From a virus: 42,299 nt of DNA. A program made the position numbers and the translations under genes. Positions within the stretch are counted from its first letter, which is position 1, and each line of letters starts with the position of its first letter. The DNA is taken from the IMG/VR virus record IMGVR_UViG_3300038696_000186, positions 1 through 42,299 of that record; one strand, 5' to 3'. Shown in pieces: positions 1 through 6,897 of this stretch. The notes beneath the pieces were generated by a model. That model was not told where the DNA came from and searched no databases. It worked only from the letters and a program-made list of their open reading frames with translations.

Positions 1-136
1 TTGTAGTCCCGAGAACATGGAGTAGGCAATAATCCAAATTCTTTCCCGTCTATGTGGCGCACCAATGGAGCAAGCTGATATAATATGCCATTCCGCATTA
101 TACCCGATCGCCCGTAAATCTTTGAGGACTCTTGCA
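1..136. repeat. Contig-end overlap, left copy
   Basis: The first 136 bases recur as the last 135 bases of the window. The only difference is one G missing in the right copy, near position 126 (GAGGACT here, GAGACT there). The repeat lies inside a methyltransferase gene whose reading frame continues from base 1 to base 42164. This is what an assembler leaves when it fails to close a circular or circularly permuted genome. A physical terminal repeat is less likely, because it would sit inside a gene and would not be expected to differ between copies. Confidence 0.9.
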
Positions 137-498
137 AGTCCGAGATTTCGCAAGTTCGCCACGTTTTCGATAATGACGTATTTTGGTCTGATTTCATTTA
201 TGAGTCTCCAATACTCGAACCAAAGGCCAGAGCGTTTTCCGGCGAGTCCCTTTTTAGGTCCGGCGACGCTTATATCTTGACAAGGAAAACCGCCACAAAT
301 GAGGTCGATTTCTCCTTCTTCAAAATCTAAAAAAGATAGGTCGCGGACGTCTTCAAAAATAGGAACTTTCGGCCAGTGGTTTTTTAAAACTTTTTGCGCG
401 TGTTTATCGACTTCACAAAAAGCGACGGTCTCCATTCCGGCGCGTTCAAGCCCGAGAGAGAAACCACCAATTCCGGAGAAAAGGTCGAGAACTTTCAC
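1..498 (-). CDS. C5 DNA cytosine methyltransferase, N-terminal part (continues at 42164)
   Basis: This is the first 166 codons of a DNA (cytosine-5) methyltransferase; the other 122 codons are at 42164-41796. Visible motifs are the SAM-binding motif I (DLFSGIGGFSLGLE, residues 5-18), the catalytic loop GGFPCQDIS with Cys73, the ENV motif at 111-113 and RRER at 150-153. GTG at 498-496 is chosen as start because it directly follows the stop codon of the HTH gene (TAA at 501-499) and opens right at motif I. At 288 aa the joined protein is short for the family, with a small target-recognition region. It probably protects phage DNA from host restriction; it has no restriction partner here. The target sequence cannot be read. 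Confidence 0.93.
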   Translation of the reverse strand, partial: MKVLDLFSGIGGFSLGLERAGMETVAFCEVDKHAQKVLKNHWPKVPIFEDVRDLSFLDFEEGEIDLICGGFPCQDISVAGPKKGLAGKRSGLWFEYWRLINEIRPKYVIIENVANLRNLGLARVLKDLRAIGYNAEWHIISACSIGAPHRRERIWIIAYSMFSGLQ

Positions 499-729
499 TT
501 ATTCTTTTCCCGAATTGAAATCGACATAGGGTTTATAAATGGACTCCCAAGAAACGAGCCCGTAAGAGAGTTCTATAATTTGAGCCGCCGTTATCGGCTT
601 CGGCGCGCTCGTAAGCGTGTACCACGTCGAAACGGCTTGCTTTGAGACGTTGAGTCTCATGGCGAGTTCGTTCGGTCCTATTTGGTCGACGAATTCGCGA
701 AGTGTGAGGCTCTTTTTCTTTTGGCCCAT
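499..729 (-). CDS. Small Cro-like helix-turn-helix protein
   Basis: A 76-aa protein with a probable HTH core at about residues 20-40 (NELAMRLNVSKQAVSTW) and a helical C-terminal half. Size and layout suit a Cro/XRE-type or YdaS-like phage regulator. A strong ribosome-binding site (AAGGAG, 8 bases before the ATG) supports the start. Its stop codon abuts the GTG of the methyltransferase, so the two are probably translated together. Its start overlaps the upstream zinc-binding gene by 52 bases. It is the only obvious DNA-binding regulator in the window and is the natural candidate for binding the TTGAC-rich region near 37.9 kb; that link is inference. Confidence 0.75.
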   Translation of the reverse strand: MGQKKKSLTLREFVDQIGPNELAMRLNVSKQAVSTWYTLTSAPKPITAAQIIELSYGLVSWESIYKPYVDFNSGKE

Positions 730-887
730 GTTTTTATCTCCTTAATCGTTTGACAAAGCTCGCAAGTCACGGCTTCGGCGTTGTTTGTTGCTTGGATTGA
801 CGGAACTCGACTTCCACAAAGAGTCGTCCGTTTTCCCCAGGGAGCCGGGTCGCGGACGGACGAGTTCGTCTTTGTTTTATGAATCAA
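678..887 (-). CDS. Small zinc-binding-like protein, TTG start
   Basis: A 69-aa protein with the pattern H-x(n)-TTLCGSR-x(n)-VTCELCQTI. This resembles small phage proteins in which one His and three Cys probably bind zinc. The longest reading starts at 932, deep inside the upstream gene. I prefer TTG at 887-885, which has GGAG 7 bases upstream and gives only an 11-base overlap. Its 3' end overlaps the HTH gene by 52 bases. The Lys/Arg-rich C-terminus suggests nucleic-acid contact. Function unknown. Confidence 0.55.
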   Translation of the reverse strand: MIHKTKTNSSVRDPAPWGKRTTLCGSRVPSIQATNNAEAVTCELCQTIKEIKTWAKRKRASHFANSSTK

Positions 888-1167
888 GAGGAAGCTCCAT
901 TTGTGAAGAGCCTTGCTCTTTTGGAGTCTCAAGAAGCGCGCCCGCCGTTTGACAAATCATTTCGGTAGCGACCTCTTGGGTTACGTTATTAGTCGGAAAA
1001 ATATGAATCCCGGTCTTTTCCTCATAAGCGAGAATAACCATTCCGTCGACGCCCGTTAAATTCATAAGTTCGTCGGATTTTTCTTTCCAAAGATTCTTAA
1101 AACGAGTCATTCGCTCGACGGTCTCGTTTGATATTTCGCCTTTAATGTTTGCTTTTTGGTTTTCCAT
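877..1167 (-). CDS. Hypothetical 96-aa protein
   Basis: Not recognised. The protein is charged, with a helical N-terminus (residues 1-38), then a segment with alternating hydrophobic residues (about 40-62: GVDGMVILAYEEKTGIHIF) that could form a beta hairpin, then another helix. It begins one base after the SEC-C gene stops and overlaps the next small gene by about 11 bases, so it belongs to the compact leftward operon. No Cys cluster, membrane segment or catalytic motif is seen. Confidence 0.65.
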   Translation of the reverse strand: MENQKANIKGEISNETVERMTRFKNLWKEKSDELMNLTGVDGMVILAYEEKTGIHIFPTNNVTQEVATEMICQTAGALLETPKEQGSSQMELPLDS

Positions 1168-1443
1168 TTATTCTTCTCCTTTTTCTTTTCGTTCATAATA
1201 GGCGGCTTTTTCCGCTTGTATCCGTATTGCAAGGGTTTTTCTTTCTTCTTGATTAAGCGAAGAGCCGTCTTCGACAAACTTCTTACAAGTCGCCGCGAGG
1301 TCCGCTTTCATATATGAAAATTGTCCACAACAACGTTTAATTTTTTTCCCGGAACCACAAGGACAAGGAAGGTTTTTCGCCTTCCCTTTGGTCAAAGGGT
1401 TTGAGACCATGCCTTTCGGCGGAGATATTAGATAAGCCGCCAT
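1168..1443 (-). CDS. SEC-C motif zinc-binding protein
   Basis: A 91-aa protein with a clear SEC-C metal-binding motif, CPCGSGKKIKRCCG, at about residues 27-40. In SecA and many small proteins this motif binds one zinc and docks on a partner protein. The remaining residues (about 45-91) look like a charged helix hairpin. It overlaps the stop of the exonuclease gene by one base (ATG/TAA overlap at 1443), so translation is probably coupled. Its partner is unknown; SEC-C domains are often adaptors, so it could tether another phage or host protein. Confidence 0.85.
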   Translation of the reverse strand: MAAYLISPPKGMVSNPLTKGKAKNLPCPCGSGKKIKRCCGQFSYMKADLAATCKKFVEDGSSLNQEERKTLAIRIQAEKAAYYERKEKGEE

Positions 1444-1985
1444 TACTTCTTCCCCTTTTTGTTCATATATTTAACCATTGCGCGCGCTTGCCAAATGGCG
1501 TCGTCGACGGCGTTGTGGTGAGTTCCTTCGTTGTCTTCTTCGGTCATTAAATCAGCACATTTCGTCATGGCGGCGTAGGTTCGAAAGCAGCGAGCGTTAA
1601 CATAATTCCAAGGGACGCGCCCTTTAAAGTCTTTCGCGTAGTCTTCAAGGAAAGGGATATCGAAAGCCGCCCCATTACTCCAAAAGATCGCGTCGCCTAT
1701 ATGACAAAAAGATTCGACCCAAGCTTTGAACTCTTTTAAGAAGAGTTCGGAAGTGACCGAGTGAGTTCCCAAAAGCGCGCTCCTTGCTTCGTCCCCTTGT
1801 CGCATCCAAAAAGCTATCGTCCCGGCGTCAATGGTTCGCCCTTTGTCGATTTGTTCTTGAAGGTCCAAAGTCATGTAAAAAGTTTTTTCGTTAATCCCTT
1901 TCGGCGAGAACGCGCAAGCTCCGACGGAGGCTATAACTCCGGAAGGCTTTGTCGAAAGGGTCTCAATGTCGACCATGAAGTTCAT
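1443..1985 (-). CDS. DEDDh-family 3'-5' exonuclease
   Basis: A 180-aa stand-alone exonuclease of the DEDD superfamily, similar in layout to the Rv2179c/RNase T-like phage family. Exo I is VDIETL (Asp6, Glu8), exo II centres on Asp109 (NGAAFDIPFLEDY), and exo III is HHNAVDD (His156/157, Asp161/162). These four acidic residues bind two metal ions for 3'-5' hydrolysis; whether it acts on RNA or DNA is not clear. The ATG at 1985 has AAGGAG 9 bases upstream. It is first in the leftward operon, with its promoter presumably in the short gap before the rightward helicase gene. Confidence 0.85.
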   Translation of the reverse strand: MNFMVDIETLSTKPSGVIASVGACAFSPKGINEKTFYMTLDLQEQIDKGRTIDAGTIAFWMRQGDEARSALLGTHSVTSELFLKEFKAWVESFCHIGDAIFWSNGAAFDIPFLEDYAKDFKGRVPWNYVNARCFRTYAAMTKCADLMTEEDNEGTHHNAVDDAIWQARAMVKYMNKKGKK

Positions 1986-2010
1986 TTATTTTTCTCCTTG
2001 CGTTAAACGT

Positions 2011-2038
2011 TTGAAATGTAAGTTTAAAAACAAATAAT
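2011..2038 (+). promoter_or_regulatory. Candidate promoter for the rightward early operon
   Basis: TTGAAA (2011-2016), a 16-base spacer and AATAAT (2033-2038) resemble a sigma-70 promoter. Transcription would start near 2045, after the upstream ATG at 2037 and before the ATG at 2085. This is one reason for preferring the later start of the helicase. The leftward operon begins 25 bases away on the other strand, so this is a divergent control region. Confidence 0.45.
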
Positions 2039-2084
2039 GAAAAAAATTCTTGTCTTTGTCTATTTTTATTTTTACATTTCCGAC

Positions 2085-3470
2085 ATGAAAAAATTATCTC
2101 CTTCACAAATCAAAGAGAGGCTTTTCGCGTCAATCGCCTTGGAAAGCGACCTCGAAGTCCCCGCGCCTCCCGGATGCGTTTACCGCCCTTTTCAGATCGC
2201 GGGAATTCATTACATGGTTTCAAGTTTTGGGAATCGTCACTTACTCGGCGACCCAATGGGCGTCGGGAAAACTATTCAAGCGATAGGGCTTATAAATTAT
2301 CGAGGTTACAAGCGCGTGACGATAGCTTGTCCCGCGTCCCTTGTTCTCAATTGGAAAGACGAGCTTTTGACGTGGCTCGTTAATGAGACAAAAATTCATA
2401 TTATAAAGAACGGAAAAGACGTAATCCCGGAAGACGCCGAAATCGTTATCGGCTCTTATAGCCTTGTTTCCAACGCTAATATATTGAAACAATTACGTTA
2501 TGGCATGGAAACCGAGCTTTTAATTTGTGACGAATCTCACTATTTAAAGAACCCGAAAGCCGGAAGAACCAAGACGATTTTAGGCTCGGGCGGCTTAATG
2601 AAATGCGCGAAAGAGGTCATTTTTATTTCCGGGACTCAAATGCTTAACCGCCCGATTGAGCTTTTCGGGATAGTTGATTCGGCCTGTCCGGTCGCTATCG
2701 GTTTTCGCAATTGGTTTGAATACGCAAAAGATTTTTGCGGGGCCTATCATGACGGCTTCGGTTGGAACGTCGACGGGGCTTCCAATATGAACGAACTCGG
2801 ACAACGCCTTCGCTCTTATTTAATGGTTCGAAGAAGGAAAGAGAAGGTTCTCCCTCAACTTCCCGACAAGGAAGCGCGAATCGTTTTCCTTGACCCAAAC
2901 CCGGCGAGTAAAAAAGCCGCGAAGAAAATGGCGAAATTCTCTCTTGACGAAATAGAGAAAAATAAAGGAAACGCCGTCGGCTTTGAAGGTCTCTCGGAAG
3001 CAAGAAGAGAACTCGGAGAAGCGAAGGTTCCTTCGGCGATTAAGTATTTAAAAGAGAAGCTCGAAAGCGACGACGGAAAAATTATCGTCTTCGCTCACCA
3101 TAAAGACGTCATAAAGAACCTTGAAGAAGGTCTCGCCGATTATGGTCTCGTTTCGATCAAAGGGACGACCGCAAAAGAGAAGCGTCACGCGAACGTAAAG
3201 GCGTTTCAAAACGACCCGAAAATCCGCGTCTTTGTCGGCTCCATTACGGCGGCGGGAGTCGGCTTAACATTGACGGCGGCTTCTTATATCGCCTTTGTCG
3301 AGGCGTCTTGGGTCCCGGGAGAAAATCAACAAGCCTTTGACCGCGCTCATAGGATGGGACAAAAGAACTTTGTTCTCGGGGAGTTTTTAACCTTCGCCGG
3401 AACGCTCGATGAAAAGATTTTAAAAAGTCATATTGTTAAAAACAAAGTTATCCGGGAGATTATGGGATGA
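2085..3470 (+). CDS. SNF2-family DEAD/DEAH-box helicase
   Basis: A 461-aa SF2 helicase of the SNF2 type common in phage replication regions. Motif I is GDPMGVGKT (Lys62), motif II is DESH (about residue 149), motif III is SGT, and motif VI is QAFDRAHRMGQ (about residue 415), the signature of SNF2 proteins. There is no extra DNA-binding domain. The frame opens at 2037, but the first 16 residues look like translated promoter; the ATG at 2085 starts a normal sequence, though without a clear Shine-Dalgarno site. It likely remodels DNA or protein-DNA complexes in replication. The next gene overlaps it by four bases (ATGA). Confidence 0.9.
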   Translation: MKKLSPSQIKERLFASIALESDLEVPAPPGCVYRPFQIAGIHYMVSSFGNRHLLGDPMGVGKTIQAIGLINYRGYKRVTIACPASLVLNWKDELLTWLVNETKIHIIKNGKDVIPEDAEIVIGSYSLVSNANILKQLRYGMETELLICDESHYLKNPKAGRTKTILGSGGLMKCAKEVIFISGTQMLNRPIELFGIVDSACPVAIGFRNWFEYAKDFCGAYHDGFGWNVDGASNMNELGQRLRSYLMVRRRKEKVLPQLPDKEARIVFLDPNPASKKAAKKMAKFSLDEIEKNKGNAVGFEGLSEARRELGEAKVPSAIKYLKEKLESDDGKIIVFAHHKDVIKNLEEGLADYGLVSIKGTTAKEKRHANVKAFQNDPKIRVFVGSITAAGVGLTLTAASYIAFVEASWVPGENQQAFDRAHRMGQKNFVLGEFLTFAGTLDEKILKSHIVKNKVIREIMG

Positions 3471-4264
3471 ATGGAGAAGAGAAGGTCACAAAAAAAGACC
3501 TATTAGAAATTGCTATTTTAATCACAATTATGGGTCTAGTTCTCGTTTTCCTTTCGGGATGCGCGACGACTCCCCCAACAACGCCGCAAGAAGAGACGAA
3601 GCCGGTCGGACCCACAAAGCCCGAAGAGGCGGTCGAGTTAACTTTTAAGAAGGGAAGGAAAAGAATTCTTTGGTCGACTTATTACAAGACGCCCAAGCTT
3701 AAAAGCGGGACCGGCTCTTTTTGTTTAAGAGACAAAACCGCGAAATGTATTTCCGGAGGAATCCGCCACGACCAAAAATGTTTCGTACAAATGCAAGGCT
3801 CGGGCGTGATCGACGGAAAAATGTTCGCCTATCATTCCGCAAGTTCTCGCGGGATTCCCTCTTCGGACTCTTGCGCAAAATACGGAAACGCTTGGAAAGG
3901 CTCGGGGAACGTCCGGTTTTATATCTCGGAAGTTTTTAAATATGGGAAGGGCTCTTTCAATAACCCGCTCGTCCCTTATAAGTCGATAGCGTGTCCGCGT
4001 GAGTTTAAGAATAATCATAAATTTTTTATCCCGGACGCCAAAGGCGTAGTTCTTCCCGACGGTTCGACCCACAACGGCGTCTTTGTTTGTCATGATAGGG
4101 GCGGGGCGATTAAGGGAAATCATATTGATACTTTTTTGGGGCTCATAGACTATTCGACAAATTGGAAAATGTTCGACTGGAATAGAGGCGCGAAAAATAA
4201 CCCTTTTAAACACGTTAAATCAACTAAGGGCGGGACTTTCACCGCCTACGACATTAAGGAGTAA
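3467..4264 (+). CDS. Lipoprotein with a 3D (MltA-like) domain
   Basis: A 265-aa predicted lipoprotein. A charged start is followed by a hydrophobic stretch and the lipobox LSGC, with Cys32 as the lipidation site, then a Pro/Thr/Glu-rich linker. The C-terminal part has the three-aspartate pattern of 3D domains: IPDAKG, CHDRGGAIKG and HIDTFLG, in order. In MltA and related proteins this double-psi barrel fold cleaves peptidoglycan glycan strands. The gene overlaps the helicase by four bases and sits in the early operon rather than with lysis genes. It could remodel the wall, block superinfection or help lysis; the position argues against a simple endolysin. Confidence 0.8.
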   Translation: MNGEEKVTKKDLLEIAILITIMGLVLVFLSGCATTPPTTPQEETKPVGPTKPEEAVELTFKKGRKRILWSTYYKTPKLKSGTGSFCLRDKTAKCISGGIRHDQKCFVQMQGSGVIDGKMFAYHSASSRGIPSSDSCAKYGNAWKGSGNVRFYISEVFKYGKGSFNNPLVPYKSIACPREFKNNHKFFIPDAKGVVLPDGSTHNGVFVCHDRGGAIKGNHIDTFLGLIDYSTNWKMFDWNRGAKNNPFKHVKSTKGGTFTAYDIKE

Positions 4265-4267
4265 AGC

Positions 4268-4483
4268 ATGGACATAAGGAATCAATTTCCCATTTTAAAA
4301 TTCTTCAAATACGAGCATTTACCGCCCGTATTACAAGAAATTTCAAAACCTTTTTGTACTCTCGCCGAATCAATGGTCGACGGAGTCGAAAAAGACGTTT
4401 TCTTTAACCGCGCCGAAGTCGCCGCGACATTAAGAAAACTACTTGAAGCAAAAGATTGCGCCGTTCGCGCTGCTATAAAATAA
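4268..4483 (+). CDS. Acb2/Tad1-like hairpin protein, candidate nucleotide-signal sponge
   Basis: A 71-aa all-helical protein. It has the layout I associate with phage proteins annotated as Acb2/Tad1 hairpin domain: an aromatic/HLPP start (EHLPPVLQEISKPF), a central helix with LAESMV, and the C-terminal signature LRKLLEAKDCAVRAAI. Acb2 and Tad1 bind cyclic nucleotide signals made by CBASS or Thoeris defences and so stop effector activation. The assignment rests on remembered family pattern, not a search. It lies three bases after the lipoprotein gene in the early operon, where counter-defence genes are expected. Alternative: an unrelated small helical phage protein. Confidence 0.6.
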   Translation: MDIRNQFPILKFFKYEHLPPVLQEISKPFCTLAESMVDGVEKDVFFNRAEVAATLRKLLEAKDCAVRAAIK

Positions 4484-4508
4484 CTATTTTTTTTTGGAGG
4501 AATAAAGC

Positions 4509-5060
4509 ATGGAAAAATTATTTAAACTTTTACTTGTAAATTTGGCTTACGCTTTCGACGCTACGGCGAACGAAAAAGAAGTTGTCATTCTTGAAGAAGA
4601 CGAAATCGACATGACGGAAGACCTTGAGGGCGAAACTCAAGAAGAGGAAGAGACTCCCAAGAAGGAGAAAAAAGAAGAGAAGAAGGGGAAGCCAAACCCA
4701 AAACGTAAGGCCTACACGGCGGACGAGCCCGCAAAAACGAAGGCCGAAAAAGACCTCTACATGGCCCAATGGAAGGAACTCGGGGAAAAAGGTCTCCAAG
4801 ACGACTTCCTCGCCGGAAAAATCGACTCTCTCGGAAACGCTCTTGAGAGCGCGGAAGAAGACGACGAGTTCGGAGATTTTGGAGAAGTCGAAGAAACAAA
4901 AGCCGAGTTCACGGCGGAGCAAGTTCGCGAAGCTCTCAAGGCTTACGCGGCTTCAAACGGAAAGGAAGAAGCTTATAAAGTTCTTGCGCAATTTGGGGCG
5001 AAGAAAATCGCCGACATAAAAGAAGACCAATTCGCGGACGTCATGTCGGAGGTTTCTTAA
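4509..5060 (+). CDS. Acidic/lysine-rich protein with a C-terminal helical domain
   Basis: A 183-aa protein of three parts: a short hydrophobic start, a low-complexity middle (about residues 28-75) of Glu/Asp then Lys-rich blocks, and a structured C-terminus (about 133-183). The last part contains EQVREALKAYAASNGKEEAY, a pattern I have seen in small phage proteins near ssDNA-binding and recombination genes. A very strong ribosome-binding site (GGAGG, 9 bases before the ATG, after a T-run) suggests high expression. It ends directly before the DUF2800 gene. It may be a recombination or replication accessory factor; function is not established. Confidence 0.6.
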   Translation: MEKLFKLLLVNLAYAFDATANEKEVVILEEDEIDMTEDLEGETQEEEETPKKEKKEEKKGKPNPKRKAYTADEPAKTKAEKDLYMAQWKELGEKGLQDDFLAGKIDSLGNALESAEEDDEFGDFGEVEETKAEFTAEQVREALKAYAASNGKEEAYKVLAQFGAKKIADIKEDQFADVMSEVS

Positions 5061-6194
5061 ATGTCTGGACCTATGGCCCACGCAAAACTCGGAGCTTCGA
5101 GCGCAAGCCGTTGGCTCAATTGTCCCGGTTCTATTCGGATGGGACAAAATACCGTTGAAAGGCGAACTTCCAAGTTCGCTTCTCAAGGAACCGCCGCGCA
5201 CGAACTCGGCGAGCTTTGTCTCGAAACCGGGAAAAACGCGAAGGACTTTAAAGGGCGAAAACTTGAAGCGGACGGCTTAACTTTCATCGTCGACGACGAC
5301 ATGATCGACGCCGTTCAAGTCTACGTCGACCACGTCCGCAAGGTCGCGGGCGATAACCAAATCGACATTGAAGTCCGCTTCGACCTTTCGTGGCTTCATC
5401 CTAATATGTTTGGGACGAATGACGCTTGCGTCGCGGAAGAGTTCGGAGACTTACACGTCTTTGACTATAAACACGGAGCGGGCGTCCCGGTTGACGTCAC
5501 GAATAATTCTCAACTTCTCTATTATGGAATAGGGCGAGCATACGACAAGGACCGGAAAGAATGGGGCGATTTTGAAAACGTCCACTTGCATATAGTTCAA
5601 CCGCGTTGCTTTCATCCGGACGGCGTTGTCCGGACGTGGACCGTCCCCATGAGTTACTTAAAAGAATTCGCGGACGTTCTTAAACGAGGCGCGGTCGCGA
5701 CGGAAGCTCCCGACGCTCCTTTGAGCGCGGGCGACCATTGCCGTTGGTGTTCGGCGGCGGGCTTTTGTCCCGAGCTTGCAAGACAAACCCAAGCGGTCGC
5801 AAGAGCGGAGTTCGGCTCCCCAATGCCCGAAGTCGAGAAACTCACGACCGAACAAATTTCAAAGATTGTCCAAAGTGAAAGCATGATTAAAGGCTTTTTG
5901 GAAGAAGTAAGGGAGTACGCGCTTCATTTAAAATTACAAGGCGAAGACCTTCCGGGGCTTAAACTTGTGAGGAAGAGAAGTTCTCGCGAATGGCGAGACG
6001 AAGAATTCGTGAAGCGATCTCTCGGAAAGGCTTTCCCAATGGAGAAGGTTTTCAATATGAAAATGAAGACCGTCGCCCAAATGGAGAAGTCCGTCGGAAA
6101 AGAAGTCGTTAAAGATTTATTTTTAAAAGTTGACGGGGATTTAACCGTCGCAAAGACAAGCGACCGTCGAAAAGCGGTTGACTTAGATCAATAA
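5061..6194 (+). CDS. DUF2800 PD-(D/E)XK nuclease-like protein
   Basis: A 377-aa protein of the DUF2800 family, distant relatives of Cas4/RecB-type nucleases. It has the characteristic opening ASSASRWLNCPGSIRM, then GTAAHELGE, and the nuclease core HVFDYKHGAGVPVD, in which Asp and Lys fit the D-x-K catalytic pair. A CRWCSAAGFCP cluster with an upstream Cys may bind an iron-sulphur cluster or zinc. The gene lies between an acidic protein and the DUF2815 ssDNA-binding protein, a common phage arrangement suggesting end processing or recombination. It starts directly after the previous stop codon. Confidence 0.85.
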   Translation: MSGPMAHAKLGASSASRWLNCPGSIRMGQNTVERRTSKFASQGTAAHELGELCLETGKNAKDFKGRKLEADGLTFIVDDDMIDAVQVYVDHVRKVAGDNQIDIEVRFDLSWLHPNMFGTNDACVAEEFGDLHVFDYKHGAGVPVDVTNNSQLLYYGIGRAYDKDRKEWGDFENVHLHIVQPRCFHPDGVVRTWTVPMSYLKEFADVLKRGAVATEAPDAPLSAGDHCRWCSAAGFCPELARQTQAVARAEFGSPMPEVEKLTTEQISKIVQSESMIKGFLEEVREYALHLKLQGEDLPGLKLVRKRSSREWRDEEFVKRSLGKAFPMEKVFNMKMKTVAQMEKSVGKEVVKDLFLKVDGDLTVAKTSDRRKAVDLDQ

Positions 6195-6222
6195 TACCAC
6201 TCAAGACAAAAGGAGTCTTAAA

Positions 6223-6834
6223 ATGAATAACGCAAAAACAAAAAGTAACGTTATGAGCCCAAAATTCCGCGCATTTTACGCGAACGTTTGGGAACCAAGG
6301 GCAATGCAAGAAGGGAAAGAGCCATTTTATTCGGTTATGATGGTCTTCGACAAAGAAGCGCAAGCGACGGACGAGTTTAAGGCCCTTAAACGCGAAGCCA
6401 TGAAAGCGGCGAAGGAAAAGTTCGGAGAGAAACTTCCTTCAAACCTAAGAACTCCATTTCGTAAGGGCGAGGAAAAGCTCGACACAAACGGAATGGAAGC
6501 GGATTTTGTTTTCGTTAACGCGAAATCAAAATACCAGCCGGGCGTCGTGGACCAAGGGGCTCGCGATATTATCGACAAGGACGCTTTTTATTCTGGATGC
6601 TACGCTCGCGCGACGGTTATGGCTTACGCTTACGACGTTCAAGGAAATAAAGGAGTCGCCTTTGGTCTTCAAAACCTCCAAAAGCTAGGAGAAGGCGAAG
6701 TTCTCGGCGGTCGTAAAGCGGCGAAGGATGAATTTTCCGTCGTCGAAGGTTTTGATTCAAACGAAAGTGATTTCGGAGAAGACGATTTCGGTTCGAGTGA
6801 AGGCGAATCGAACGACGACGACTTCGGAATTTAA
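6223..6834 (+). CDS. DUF2815 single-stranded DNA-binding protein
   Basis: A 203-aa protein of the DUF2815 family, phage ssDNA-binding proteins with an OB fold like T7 gp2.5. Family features include VWEPRAMQEGKEPFYSVMMV near the N-terminus, FYSGCYARATVMAYAYD in the middle, then GVAFGLQNLQKLGEGE. The C-terminus is strongly acidic and ends in DDDFGI, as expected for an SSB tail that recruits polymerase and other replication proteins. It is followed at once by a terminator, so it may be the most abundant product of this part of the operon. Confidence 0.9.
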   Translation: MNNAKTKSNVMSPKFRAFYANVWEPRAMQEGKEPFYSVMMVFDKEAQATDEFKALKREAMKAAKEKFGEKLPSNLRTPFRKGEEKLDTNGMEADFVFVNAKSKYQPGVVDQGARDIIDKDAFYSGCYARATVMAYAYDVQGNKGVAFGLQNLQKLGEGEVLGGRKAAKDEFSVVEGFDSNESDFGEDDFGSSEGESNDDDFGI

Positions 6835-6845
6835 CTTGGGTCATA

Positions 6846-6887
6846 GCGGGCGGGTCGTGTCGGAACCTCCCGTCCGCTTTTTTTTTT
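6846..6887 (+). terminator. Rho-independent terminator after the SSB gene
   Basis: GCGGGCGGG (6846-6854) pairs with CCCGTCCGC (6869-6877), a 9-bp stem with one G-U pair and a 14-base loop, followed by ten T residues (6878-6887). It lies between the SSB stop and the polymerase start, only 10 bases before the polymerase ATG. It probably lowers polymerase transcription relative to SSB. Confidence 0.9.
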
Positions 6888-6897
6888 GGAAAACTTT

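Noticed and set aside
1-136. True direct terminal repeat of the packaged genome
   Set aside because: It lies inside the methyltransferase gene, is only 135-136 bases, and the copies differ by one base at the contig edge. An assembly overlap of a circular or permuted genome explains it better; read depth would settle it.
2037-2084. Helicase start at the first ATG (2037)
   Set aside because: The 16 extra residues are low complexity, and the likely promoter -10 box overlaps this ATG.
4530-5019. Opposite-strand and shifted frames of 100-131 aa over the acidic gene
   Set aside because: They are shadows caused by the Glu/Lys-rich repeats; composition is Arg/Ser/Phe-rich and there are no ribosome sites.
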